Below are positions 23,936-32,889 of a stretch of DNA of 58,123 nucleotides, one piece after another. The translations under genes were made by a program, and so were the position numbers. The notes beneath the pieces are model-generated. The model saw only the letters and a program-made list of their open reading frames with translations, was not told the DNA's origin and did not search any database. Positions within the stretch are counted from its first letter, which is position 1, and every line of letters starts with the position of its first letter. Origin of the DNA: Actinomycetes bacterium (GTDB taxonomy: Bacteria > Actinomycetota > Actinomycetes > Actinomycetales > Cellulomonadaceae); assembly GCA_023438885.1 (NCBI GenBank), contig JAEXPS010000115.1:1-58123 (forward strand), read 5' to 3'.

Positions 23936-26200
23936 CTATACGGTCGCGTGGAACGTCCGCGTCAGCATGTCGAGCTGAGCCTCGCGGGACAGCGAGGCGA
24001 AGTTCACCGCGTAGCCGGCGACCCGGACCGTCAGGTTCGGGTACTTCTCCGGGTGGTCCATCGCCTCGACCAGCGTCTGACGGTCCACGACGTTGAGGTT
24101 GAGGTGGTAGCCGCGCGACAGCGTGTAGGCGTCGAGCAGGCCGATCAGGTTGTCCACCTGCTCCTCCCGCACGCGACCCAGCCCGGCGGGCGAGATCAGC
24201 GAGGTCAGCGAGACGCCGTCCTGCACGTCGTTGTGCGGCAGCTTCGCCACCGACATCGCCGAGGCGAGCCACCCGTGGGTGTCGCGGCGCGCCATCGGGT
24301 TGGCACCCGGGGCGATCGGCTCGCCGGCCCGGCGCCCGTCCGGCGTCGAGCCGGTGACACGGCCGTAGACGACGTTCGACGTCAGGGTCTGCACGCTCTG
24401 CGTGTGCAGGGCGTTGCGGTATGTGGGCAGGCGCCTCATCCGAGCCATGAACGAACGCAGCAGGTCCGCCGCGATCTCGTCGACGCGGTCGTCGTCGTTG
24501 CCGAAGGCTGGGTAGTCACCCTCGATGGCGAACTCCGTGACGAGGCCGTCGGTGGTGCGCAGCGCGTGGACCGTCGCGTACTTGATCGCGGACAGCGAGT
24601 CGGCGACCACGGAGAGCCCGGCCACCGCGCACGACATGGTGCGCAGCACGGTCCGGTCGTGCAGAGCCATCGTCAGGCGCTCGTACGCGTACCGGTCGTG
24701 CATGTAGTGCACGCAGTTGAGGGCGTCGACGTAGGTCTCCGCCAGCCAGTCGAGCACTCCGTCGAGCTTGGCGCGCACGTCCTGGTAGTCCAGGACCTCG
24801 CCCTCGACCGGCGCCGCGATCGGCGCCACCTGACGGCCGGTCATCTCGTCGCGCCCGCCGTTGATCGCGTAGAGCAGCGCCTTCGCGAGGTTCACACGGC
24901 CGCCGACGAGCTGCATCTGCTTGCCGACACGCAGTGGAGACACCGCGCACGCGACGGCGGCGTCGTCGCCCCAGACCGTGCGAATCATCTCGTCGGACTC
25001 GAACTGCAGCGCCGAGGTGTCCAGCGTGACCCTGGCGCAGAACTCCTTGAAGCCCTGCGGCAGGCGCTCGCTCCAGAGCACCGTCAGGTTCGGCTCGGGG
25101 GCGGCACCCAGGTCGTAGACCGTCTGGAGGAACCGGAAGGAGGTCTTGGTGACGAGCGGCCGGCCGTCCTCGCCGATGCCGCCGATGGTCTCGGTGATCC
25201 ACGTCGGGTCGCCGGCGCAGATCTCCTCGTACTCCACCGTGCGCAGGAAGCGCACCAGTCGGAGCTTGATCACCAGGTCGTCGATGAGCTCCTGCGCCTG
25301 CACCTCGGTCAGCCGCCCGGTGACGAGGTCGCGCTGCAGGTAGATGTCGAGGAACGTCGAGGTGCGCCCGAGCGACATCGCCGCGCCGTTCTGCTCCTTC
25401 AGCGCCCCGAGATAGGCGAAGTAGAGCCACTGCACCGCCTCGCGCGCGCAGGCCGCGGGGCGGGAGATGTCGTGCCCGTAGGCGGCGGCCATCGTCGTCA
25501 GCTCGCCGAGCGCGCGGATCTGCTCGGCGAGCTCCTCACGGTCGCGGATGACGTCCTCCGTGGAGCGCTCCATGCTCAGCGCATCCCGCTCGAGCCGCTT
25601 GGCCGCGATGAGCGCCTGCGTCCCGTAGAGCGGCACCCGCCGGTAGTCGCCGATCAGCTGGCCCCGGCCGAAGTCGTCCGGCAGGCCGGTGATCACCCCG
25701 GCGCCCCGAGCGGCGCGCACGCTGGGCGGGTAGACGTCGCCGATGCCGTCGCCGACGGTCTTGCGGTAGGTGGTGAACGTCTCCTCGACGGCCTCGGAGG
25801 CATCGATGCCGTGCTCGCCGAGCGCCTCCCGTACGGCGAGCCAGCCGCCGGTCGGCATGATGGCGCGCTTCAGCGGCTCGTCGGTCTGCAGGCCGACGAT
25901 GATCTCCAGGTCGGCGTCGACGTAGCCCGGCCCGTGCGAGGTGATCCGCGACGGCGTGTGCGCGTCGACGCGGTACCGGCCGGTGCGCTCGTCGGCGACG
26001 AGCCGCTCGACGGCCTCCCACAAGGCGCACGTCCGCGCGGTCGGGCCCTCGAGGAAGGCCGCGTCGCCGGTGTACGGCGTGTAGTTGCGCTGCACGAAGT
26101 CGCGCACGTCGACGTCATCGACCCACGGCCCCCCGACGAAGCCCAACCAGGCCCCGGGCAGGGCGTCGACCCCGTCGCGCGCCAGCGAGTTCAGGGTCAT
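23936..26200 (-). CDS. divergent pyruvate formate-lyase paralogue (PflB2) lacking Cys419
   Basis: A 754-residue PFL-family glycyl radical enzyme. The radical site is intact (Gly729 in RVAGYAVNF), as are Arg435, GRGQLIGDYRR and NGAAMSLGRTSTFLD. However the catalytic pair reads VACAVSPLRVGKQMQLVGGR: Cys418 is kept (TGC at 24949-24947) and 419 is Ala (GCG). The E. coli Phe327 position is Cys (ICAGDPTW, residue 328) and Phe432 is Val. These residues line the pyruvate pocket and Cys419 relays the radical in E. coli PFL. It may be an active enzyme on another substrate, a helper, or a single-Cys PFL. Start ATG 26200 follows AGGAGTCCTC. Confidence 0.9.
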   Translation of the reverse strand: MTLNSLARDGVDALPGAWLGFVGGPWVDDVDVRDFVQRNYTPYTGDAAFLEGPTARTCALWEAVERLVADERTGRYRVDAHTPSRITSHGPGYVDADLEIIVGLQTDEPLKRAIMPTGGWLAVREALGEHGIDASEAVEETFTTYRKTVGDGIGDVYPPSVRAARGAGVITGLPDDFGRGQLIGDYRRVPLYGTQALIAAKRLERDALSMERSTEDVIRDREELAEQIRALGELTTMAAAYGHDISRPAACAREAVQWLYFAYLGALKEQNGAAMSLGRTSTFLDIYLQRDLVTGRLTEVQAQELIDDLVIKLRLVRFLRTVEYEEICAGDPTWITETIGGIGEDGRPLVTKTSFRFLQTVYDLGAAPEPNLTVLWSERLPQGFKEFCARVTLDTSALQFESDEMIRTVWGDDAAVACAVSPLRVGKQMQLVGGRVNLAKALLYAINGGRDEMTGRQVAPIAAPVEGEVLDYQDVRAKLDGVLDWLAETYVDALNCVHYMHDRYAYERLTMALHDRTVLRTMSCAVAGLSVVADSLSAIKYATVHALRTTDGLVTEFAIEGDYPAFGNDDDRVDEIAADLLRSFMARMRRLPTYRNALHTQSVQTLTSNVVYGRVTGSTPDGRRAGEPIAPGANPMARRDTHGWLASAMSVAKLPHNDVQDGVSLTSLISPAGLGRVREEQVDNLIGLLDAYTLSRGYHLNLNVVDRQTLVEAMDHPEKYPNLTVRVAGYAVNFASLSREAQLDMLTRTFHATV

Positions 26201-26254
26201 GAGGACTCCTCAGCTCGGCATAAACCCAGTTCACGACGGTATCGCCACAATTCG

Positions 26255-26280
26255 TGGGATGACTGGGGACTATCGTCCCA
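26255..26280 (-). promoter_or_regulatory. DevR/DosR-type dormancy box upstream of pflB2
   Basis: GGGAC-TATC-GTCCC (26266-26279) is a perfect 5+5 inverted repeat with a 4-base centre, matching the DosR box outline. It lies in the 26-bp motif shared with pflB1 (23 of 26 identical), 55 bases before the pflB2 start. A minus-strand TACCGT (26241-26236) is a candidate -10 at nearly the same offset as in pflB1. The motif ends ten bases from the dxs stop. Confidence 0.65.
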
Positions 26281-26289
26281 AGGAATGGG

Positions 26290-28173
26290 TCAGCGGGAGG
26301 GGTCCAGCGCCGTGAGCACATCCGCGGCGAGGTCGTGCGGACGCAGGCGCAGCTGGTCCACCAGCTCCTCGCGGCTGGCGTGCGGCAGGAACGCGCGCGG
26401 CACGCCGAACGCCTGGACAGGCGTGCTGAGCTGCTGCTCACGCGACCGCTGGGCGAGCAGGGCGCCCACTCCCCCGTCCACCAGCCCGTCCTCGACGCAG
26501 ACCGTGTGGTCGTGCTCGCCGACGAGCTTGACCAGGCTGGCCGGCACCGGCACCACCCACCGCGGGTCCACCACGGTCACCGCAAGACCGTGCGACGCGA
26601 GCAGGCGCCCCGCCTCCAGCGCCGTCGGCACCATCGCCCCGACGCCGACCACGAGCACGCGGGTCGCCTCCGGCCGGCCCTCGTGGCGGGCCAGCACGTC
26701 GACACCGTCGCGGTCCTCCACCGCCGGGACGGCCTCCGGCACCGGTCCCTTGGGGAATCGGATCACGGTGGGGGCGTCGTCGACGTCGACGGCGGCGCGC
26801 AGCGCCGCGCGCAGCGTGTCCTCGTCGCGCGGCGCCGCCAGCCGCAGGCCGGGGACGGCGCCGAGCACCGCCAGGTCCCACATGCCGTTGTGGCTCGCAC
26901 CGTCGTCGCCGGTCAGCCCCGCCCGGTCCAGGACGAACGTGACACCGGCGCGGTGCAGTGCCACGTCCATCAACAGCTGGTCGAACGCGCGGTTGAGGAA
27001 CGTGGCGTAGACCGCGACGACGGGATGCAGGCCGGCGAACGCCATCCCGGCCGCCGAGGCTGCCGCGTGCTGCTCGGCGATGCCGACGTCGAACACCCGG
27101 TCGGGGAACTCCGCCGCGAACGGCGCCAGCCCCACCGGCTGGAGCATCGCGGCGGTGATCGCCACGACGTCCGGCCGGCGCCGCCCGATGCGCACGATCT
27201 CGTCGGCGAAGACGCCGGTCCAGCCGAACCGCGACGGCGCCAGGGGCAGGCCCGTCTCGGGGTGGATCTGCCCCACGGCGTGGAAGTGGTCGGCGACGTC
27301 CTGCTCCGCCGGTGTGTAGCCGCGGCCCTTCTCGGTGATGACGTGCACGATCACGGGCCCGCCGTAGGCCTTGGCGTGGCGCAGCGCCTGCTCGACCGCT
27401 GCCTCGTCGTGGCCGTCGACCGGTCCGACGTACTTCAGCCCGAGGTCTTCGAACATCCCCTGCGGCCGCAGTACGTCCTTGACGCCCTTCTTCAGGCCGT
27501 GCAGCGCGTCGTAGGCCAGCCGTCCGGGCGGGCCCGAGCGGCGCAGCGTCGCCTTGCCCCAGGAGAGCACCGACTCGTACGAGCGGTTGGTCCGCAGCGC
27601 GTCGAGGTGGCGTGCGAGGCCGCCGATCGTCGGCGCGTAGGAGCGGCCGTTGTCGTTGACGACGACCACCAGTCGGCGGTCCGCACCGGCCGCGATGTTG
27701 TTGAGCGCCTCCCAGGCCATACCGCCCGTCAGCGCGCCGTCACCGACGATGGCCACGACGTGCCGTTCGGCGCGCCCACGCAGCTCGTTGGCCTTGGCGA
27801 TGCCGTCCGCCCACGACAGTGCGGCCGACGCGTGGGAGTTCTCCAGCACGTCGTGGACCGACTCGTGCCGGTTCGGGTAGCCGGACAGGCCGTCCTTCTT
27901 GCGCAGCCGCGAGAAGTCGGTGCGCCCGGTCAGCAGCTTGTGGACGTACGCCTGGTGCCCGGTGTCGAACACGATCGTGTCGCGCGGCGACTCGAAGACG
28001 CGGTGCAGCGCGATCGTCAGCTCCACGACGCCGAGGTTCGGCCCGAGGTGACCTCCGGTACGCGACACCTGGTCGACGAGGAACGTCCGGATCTCCGCGG
28101 CCAGCGCGTCCACCTGCCGCGGCGAGAGCCGCCGCACGTCGGCGGGCGAACGGATCGCCTCGAGCAGCCCCAT
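26290..28173 (-). CDS. dxs: 1-deoxy-D-xylulose-5-phosphate synthase
   Basis: A 627-residue thiamine-diphosphate enzyme for the first step of the MEP isoprenoid pathway, joining pyruvate and glyceraldehyde 3-phosphate. The ThDP motif is GDGALTGGMAWEALNN; other marks are GGHLGPNLGVVELTIALH, IVFDTGHQAYVHK and the second-domain signature DRAGLTGDDGASHNG. Start ATG 28173 follows GGGAGGTGG. A minus-strand TACAGT (28228-28223) is a plausible -10, close to the stop of the upstream gene. Confidence 0.96.
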   Translation of the reverse strand: MGLLEAIRSPADVRRLSPRQVDALAAEIRTFLVDQVSRTGGHLGPNLGVVELTIALHRVFESPRDTIVFDTGHQAYVHKLLTGRTDFSRLRKKDGLSGYPNRHESVHDVLENSHASAALSWADGIAKANELRGRAERHVVAIVGDGALTGGMAWEALNNIAAGADRRLVVVVNDNGRSYAPTIGGLARHLDALRTNRSYESVLSWGKATLRRSGPPGRLAYDALHGLKKGVKDVLRPQGMFEDLGLKYVGPVDGHDEAAVEQALRHAKAYGGPVIVHVITEKGRGYTPAEQDVADHFHAVGQIHPETGLPLAPSRFGWTGVFADEIVRIGRRRPDVVAITAAMLQPVGLAPFAAEFPDRVFDVGIAEQHAAASAAGMAFAGLHPVVAVYATFLNRAFDQLLMDVALHRAGVTFVLDRAGLTGDDGASHNGMWDLAVLGAVPGLRLAAPRDEDTLRAALRAAVDVDDAPTVIRFPKGPVPEAVPAVEDRDGVDVLARHEGRPEATRVLVVGVGAMVPTALEAGRLLASHGLAVTVVDPRWVVPVPASLVKLVGEHDHTVCVEDGLVDGGVGALLAQRSREQQLSTPVQAFGVPRAFLPHASREELVDQLRLRPHDLAADVLTALDPSR

Positions 28174-28233
28174 CGCCACCTCCCACGTCCGCGGCCGACG
28201 CCGATGTGACGCCCGGCCGTCCACTGTAGGACG

Positions 28234-30303
28234 TCAGCGGCGCTCCCGCGTACCTGCCACCCTCACCTCCACCGGCGCGTCGGTGACGACGGTCGCCGAG
28301 CCGTCCCGCTCGAGGCGCACCTCGAGGGGACGGCCGGCCAGGCTCAGGCCGCGCACGTCCAGCGGACGCGGGGTCGTGGCCGCCGGTGAGACGTGCAGCG
28401 TGCCGGCGGGCACGTCCGGTACCAGCCCGAGCGCGGAGGTCAGCACGGTGACCACCGACGCCGCCGACCACGCCTGCGGCCGGCACGCCGCGGGGTACGG
28501 CACCGTGCGCGGTGCCTCGCGGAGCGAGTCGCCGCTCCACAGCTCGGGCAGCCGCCAGCCGAGGTCCACGGAGGCCGCCAGCAGGCCGTCCGCCAGGAGG
28601 GCCGCAGCCTCCTCGTGGCCGGTGCGGGCCAAGCCCGCCACCGCGATCGCCGTGTCGTGCGGCCAGACGGCCCCGCCGTGGTACCGCAACGGCCAGTAGC
28701 CCGCGGACGACGACGACATGGTGCGCAGGCCGCGCCCCGAGCACAGGTCGGGGCGCATCAGTCGGGTGGCGACCACGTCCTCTTCCTGTTGGGACAGCAG
28801 GCCGGTGCCGAGCAGGTGCCCGATGTTGCTCGTCGCCGAGTCCACCAGGCGCTTGCGGCCGTCGAGCGCGATCCCGGGGTAGTCCCCGTCGGGACCGTGC
28901 ACCCAGAACTGCTGCCGGAACCGCTCCGCGAGGCGGGCCGCCCACGCGCGCCACCGGTCGGCGCCCGGCCTGCCGAACGCCTCGAGCAGGGCCGCTCCGT
29001 CGAGCGCGGCCTCGTGCGCGTACCCCTGGACCTCGACCAGGGCGATCGTTCCTTCGGCGAGCCGCCCGTCACGCCACTGCACCGAGTCGCCCGAGTCCTT
29101 CCACCCCTGGTTGGCCAGGCCGTGGCCGGACTCGTCGACGTACTCGAGGAAGCCGTCCCCGTCCGCGTCGCCGAAGTCGGCCATCCACGCCAGTGCCGCC
29201 TCGGCCGCCGGGAGCAAGGCCTCGACATCCGCGGGCGCCATCCCCCAGCGCCAGGCGTCGTGCAGCAGGCACACCCACAAGGGCGTCGCGTCGATCGTGC
29301 CGTAGTACAGCGGCGGGAGCGTGACGCCCTCGCCGACGACGAACGACGAGCGCCGCAGCTCGTGCAGGATCTTGCCCGGCTGCTCCGCCGTCGTCGGGTC
29401 CGTGCGGGTGCCCTGCCGCGCGGCGAGCGTCCGCAGCGTGCCTCGCGCCAGGTCGGTCCCCAGCGGCAGCATCATGCGGGCCGCCCACAGCGAGTCGCGC
29501 CCGAACAGCGTGAAGAACCACGGTGCGCCGGCGGCGAGGAACACCTCGTCGGGAGCGAACGTCGCCGACATCCGCAGCGCGGCCAGGTCGCCGAGGCCGC
29601 GCGCGACGAGCTGGGGAAGCCGGGCGTCGACCGCCTCGACCTGAGGCACCGACCATTCGACGTCCACCGCGACGGGTGCGCTGACCACGGGCTCGGTCGG
29701 CCACGCCCGCAGGGACCACGCCACCTCCGCCGGATGCCCGGTGCTGGCGTCGAGGTCCCACTCGAGCACCGCCTCGGCCTCGTCGTGCCCGGGCGCGATC
29801 CGGGCGCCGGGCGCGGAGACGACCACCTCCACCGAGGCGGCGGTCCACGCGACGCGACCGGGCCCGATCCGGATCGCCGGGGCCGGCCCCGCGAGCCCCC
29901 GCTTAACCTGCTCCAGACCGGAGGAGTCCGAACGGAGGGTCAGTGCCAGGCGTCCCGTCACCGGCTGCGTGGTCGAGCACGAGAGTCGCAGCACCTCGTC
30001 GATGCCGTCGGGCCGGGCCGTGCGGACGCGGTCCAGGCGCGTGGTCGGGTCGGCGCCGGGCCCGTCGACGGCGCGTACCGCTGCGGCGACGTGGACCTCC
30101 TGCACGCCCGACGGGGCGCCCTGCATCGTCTCCGGCTCGACGCCCGCGACAGTGACGACGGCTCCCGCCAGGACGCGGACGTCGCCGTGGTAGAACCCCT
30201 GGGCGCCTCCGTCGGCGCGCACCTGCCCGTCGCTCGCGGACCATGCCTGCGTCGGGGCCTGGACGGCCGCGAGCAGCACGTGGAGGAACGGCTGCAGGTC
30301 CAT
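28234..30303 (-). CDS. amylo-alpha-1,6-glucosidase-type glycogen debranching enzyme
   Basis: A 689-residue protein with an N-terminal GDE_N beta-sandwich domain (about 15-215, starting WSASDGQVRADGG then GFYHGDVRVLAG) and a C-terminal six-hairpin (alpha/alpha)6 domain. The latter carries LFGRDSLWAARM, GTIDATPLWV, NQGWKDSGDS and YHGGAVWPHDTAIAV, all typical of the actinobacterial amylo-alpha-1,6-glucosidase/GH63-like family. It probably removes alpha-1,6 glucose branches in the cytosol. It is divergent from a sugar importer, suggesting a shared role in alpha-glucan use. It is not related in sequence to GlgX at 2460. Confidence 0.88.
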   Translation of the reverse strand: MDLQPFLHVLLAAVQAPTQAWSASDGQVRADGGAQGFYHGDVRVLAGAVVTVAGVEPETMQGAPSGVQEVHVAAAVRAVDGPGADPTTRLDRVRTARPDGIDEVLRLSCSTTQPVTGRLALTLRSDSSGLEQVKRGLAGPAPAIRIGPGRVAWTAASVEVVVSAPGARIAPGHDEAEAVLEWDLDASTGHPAEVAWSLRAWPTEPVVSAPVAVDVEWSVPQVEAVDARLPQLVARGLGDLAALRMSATFAPDEVFLAAGAPWFFTLFGRDSLWAARMMLPLGTDLARGTLRTLAARQGTRTDPTTAEQPGKILHELRRSSFVVGEGVTLPPLYYGTIDATPLWVCLLHDAWRWGMAPADVEALLPAAEAALAWMADFGDADGDGFLEYVDESGHGLANQGWKDSGDSVQWRDGRLAEGTIALVEVQGYAHEAALDGAALLEAFGRPGADRWRAWAARLAERFRQQFWVHGPDGDYPGIALDGRKRLVDSATSNIGHLLGTGLLSQQEEDVVATRLMRPDLCSGRGLRTMSSSSAGYWPLRYHGGAVWPHDTAIAVAGLARTGHEEAAALLADGLLAASVDLGWRLPELWSGDSLREAPRTVPYPAACRPQAWSAASVVTVLTSALGLVPDVPAGTLHVSPAATTPRPLDVRGLSLAGRPLEVRLERDGSATVVTDAPVEVRVAGTRERR

Positions 30304-30473
30304 CGGCGGCTCCCTGGCGGCGGGTGCCACCAACCTAGGTGGGCCCTCGCCATCCTGCCGGTCGGTCGTCGCCAGGCGCTCGCCGTGCGGGTTCGAGGAC
30401 GCCGCCATAGCGTCGTGGAAGCAGGGGCAACCGCACGGACGCCGCGGCGCCGAGCCCACGAAGGAGCGGCACC

Positions 30474-31754
30474 ATGTACTCACGTCACCCATCCCGTCGT
30501 CTCGCGGGCCTGGCCGGGGCTCTGACCGCCGTCCTCCTGCTCGCCGCCTGTGGCTCGGGCTTCTCCGGCGACGAGTCCCCGACGAGCGGCGACACCGGGA
30601 CCGGAGGCGGAGGAGGTGCCGCGGGCGAGCTGACGGTGCTCATCGGCAGCAGCGGCGAGGCCGAGACCGCGGCGGTCACGGCGGCCGTCGACGCCTGGGC
30701 GCAGTCGACCGGCAACACCGCCACGGTGCGCAACGCCTCGAACCTGATCCAGGAGCTGAGCCAGGGCTTCGCCGCCGGGCAGCCTCCGGACCTGTTCTAC
30801 GTCACCGGGGACCAGTTCGAGACGCTGGCCGCCAACGACTCGCTCTTCGCGTACGGCGACCAGCTCGGCTCGGTCAGCGACTTCTTCCCCTCGCTCGTCG
30901 AGCTCTTCTCCCGGGACGGCGAGTTCTACTGCGCACCCAAGGACTTCTCGACGCTCACCCTGGTGATCAACACCGACGACTGGACGGCCGCCGGACTGAC
31001 GGACACCGACTACCCGACCACGTGGAACCAGCTGGCCGCGGTGGCGGAGAAGCTGACGGTCGACGGCAGGGTGGGGCTGGCGCTCAACTCGCAGTACGAG
31101 CGCGTAGGAGTCTTCCTCGCCCAGGGGGGTGGCTCGATGATCAGCGACGACGGCACCACGGCAACGGTGGCCTCCCCGGAGAACGTCGCAGCGCTGCAGT
31201 ACGTCAAGGACCGGCTGAACGCCGGCTCGTTCGCGTGGTCCTCGGCCGTCGGCGCGGGCTGGGGCGGGGAGGCTCTCGGCACGCACAAGGCCTCGATGAC
31301 CATCGAGGGCAACTGGATCGCGGGTGCGATGGCCACCGACTATCCGGAGATCAACTGGAAGGCGGTCGAGCTTCCGGGCGGCCCGGGCGGTGAGGGCACG
31401 CTCCAGTTCAGCACCTGCTGGGGCATCGGCACCGACTCGCCGAACCGCGACACGGCGGTCGACCTCGCCGAGTACCTGACCGACACGGCGCAGCAGGCCG
31501 AGTTCTCGAAGGCGTTCGGGGTCATGCCGTCGGTGCAGTCGGCCGCTGCGGCCTACACGCAGGCCTTCCCCGAGATGAGGGCATTCATCGAGTCGGCGGA
31601 CTTTGCGCAGAACATCGTCACGGTCCCCGGCTGGTCGGCGGTGCTCAACGACTTCAACGCCCAGCTCGAGGCGCTGGCGACCGGGGACCCGCAGGCCATC
31701 CTCACGTCGGTCCAGACCAACTTGCAGGCCCTGCTGGACGAGAACAACGCCTGA
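30474..31754 (+). CDS. CUT1 sugar ABC transporter, solute-binding lipoprotein
   Basis: A 426-residue extracellular solute-binding protein of family 1. Lipobox LLAAC places the lipidated Cys at residue 26. A Gly-rich linker (TGTGGGGGAAGE) precedes the binding domain, which starts LTVLIGSSGEAETAAV. AAGQPPDLFYVTGDQF and FSTCWGIGTDSPNRDTAVDL are typical of maltose-type binding proteins. ATG 30474 follows AAGGAG. It is first of three importer genes and divergent from the debranching enzyme; the sugar is probably an oligosaccharide, but the ligand cannot be read from sequence. Confidence 0.93.
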   Translation: MYSRHPSRRLAGLAGALTAVLLLAACGSGFSGDESPTSGDTGTGGGGGAAGELTVLIGSSGEAETAAVTAAVDAWAQSTGNTATVRNASNLIQELSQGFAAGQPPDLFYVTGDQFETLAANDSLFAYGDQLGSVSDFFPSLVELFSRDGEFYCAPKDFSTLTLVINTDDWTAAGLTDTDYPTTWNQLAAVAEKLTVDGRVGLALNSQYERVGVFLAQGGGSMISDDGTTATVASPENVAALQYVKDRLNAGSFAWSSAVGAGWGGEALGTHKASMTIEGNWIAGAMATDYPEINWKAVELPGGPGGEGTLQFSTCWGIGTDSPNRDTAVDLAEYLTDTAQQAEFSKAFGVMPSVQSAAAAYTQAFPEMRAFIESADFAQNIVTVPGWSAVLNDFNAQLEALATGDPQAILTSVQTNLQALLDENNA

Positions 31755-31785
31755 CGGCGCGACCTGACCCTCCGAGGGAGCACCG

Positions 31786-32889
31786 ATGAGCGCCGCCGCC
31801 ACGACGGTCGCCGTCCGGGCGCCGCGCCGGCGGCGCCGGTCCCTGTCCCGGCGCAACGGTGCCGGGTGGGCGTTCGTCGCCCCCGCAGTCGTGCTGCTCG
31901 GGCTGTTCGTCGTCATCCCGGTGCTCATGGCGCTCTGGGTGAGCGTCTCGGACTGGAACGGCCGGGGAAGCCCGCTCGCCCCGACCGTCGAGTTCGTCGG
32001 CGGCCGCCACTACACCCAGCTGCTCCTCGGCGGCGGCCTGGCCACCCAGGACCTCGGCGTCTCCGTGCGCAACACCCTGTACTACGTGCTCCTGGTGGTG
32101 CCGATCCAGACCCTGGTGGCGCTGATCCTCGCGGTGCTGGTCAACAGGCGGATGCTGCGAGGGAAGGGCCTGTTCCGCACCGCCTACTACTTCCCCTCGG
32201 TGACCAGCTCGGTGGCGATCACGGTGCTGTGGCTGTTCCTGTTCAGCATGTCGGGCGCCGTGAACGGGGTGCTGGCCTGGTTCGGCTGGCAGGGACCCAA
32301 CTGGTTCCAGGACCCCAACGGCCTGATCCACCTGCTGCTCCGCAAGCTGGGCGTCGACACCGCGCCGGCCGCCCTGACGGGCCACGGGTTCCTCGCCAAC
32401 AGCTGGTGGCAGTGGCTGTCGGGGCCGAGCGTGGCCATGACGGCGTTCATCCTCATGGCGATCTTCACCACGTCCGGCACCTTCATGCTGCTGTTCCTGG
32501 CGGCGCTGCAGTCGATCTCGGCCGACATCGACGAGGCGGCGACGATGGACGGCACCACCGGTCTGCAGCGGTTCCGGTTCATCACCGTGCCCATGCTGCG
32601 GCCGACGGTCACCACGGTGGTCACCCTCGGCCTGATCGGCTGCTGGCAGGTGTTCGACCAGATCTACACCGGCACGCAGGGCGGCCCCTCCAAGACCACG
32701 TTGACGCCCTCGTACCTCTCGTACGACGCCGCGTTCAACAACCAGCAGTGGGGCCGCGGCGCCGCCATCGCCTTCATCCTGTTCGCGATCATCGTGGTGT
32801 TCACCATCCTCCAGCGCTGGCTCCAGCGCGAGAGGCCGGTCCCCCGGCGCAAGCGCTTCAAGCTGTCCGACGAGGCGGTGACCCGATGA
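31786..32889 (+). CDS. CUT1 sugar ABC transporter permease 1 (MalF-like)
   Basis: A 367-residue permease with six membrane segments, the first at about 25-48. The cytosolic EAA loop reads DIDEAATMDGTTGLQRFRFI. It has a long extracytoplasmic insertion between the middle segments (about 150-215). ATG 31786 is preceded by GAGGGAGC. Its TGA overlaps the ATG of the next permease (ATGA). Confidence 0.93.
   Translation: MSAAATTVAVRAPRRRRRSLSRRNGAGWAFVAPAVVLLGLFVVIPVLMALWVSVSDWNGRGSPLAPTVEFVGGRHYTQLLLGGGLATQDLGVSVRNTLYYVLLVVPIQTLVALILAVLVNRRMLRGKGLFRTAYYFPSVTSSVAITVLWLFLFSMSGAVNGVLAWFGWQGPNWFQDPNGLIHLLLRKLGVDTAPAALTGHGFLANSWWQWLSGPSVAMTAFILMAIFTTSGTFMLLFLAALQSISADIDEAATMDGTTGLQRFRFITVPMLRPTVTTVVTLGLIGCWQVFDQIYTGTQGGPSKTTLTPSYLSYDAAFNNQQWGRGAAIAFILFAIIVVFTILQRWLQRERPVPRRKRFKLSDEAVTR

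Noticed and set aside
23948..27010. A 1,020-codon plus-strand open frame opposite pflB2
   Set aside because: It mirrors the codon third-position bias of pflB2, has no recognisable motif, and pflB2 itself is unmistakable.
30304..30473. A LacI-type operator between the debranching enzyme and the sugar importer
   Set aside because: Only a short ACCTAGGT palindrome is visible, too short to support.
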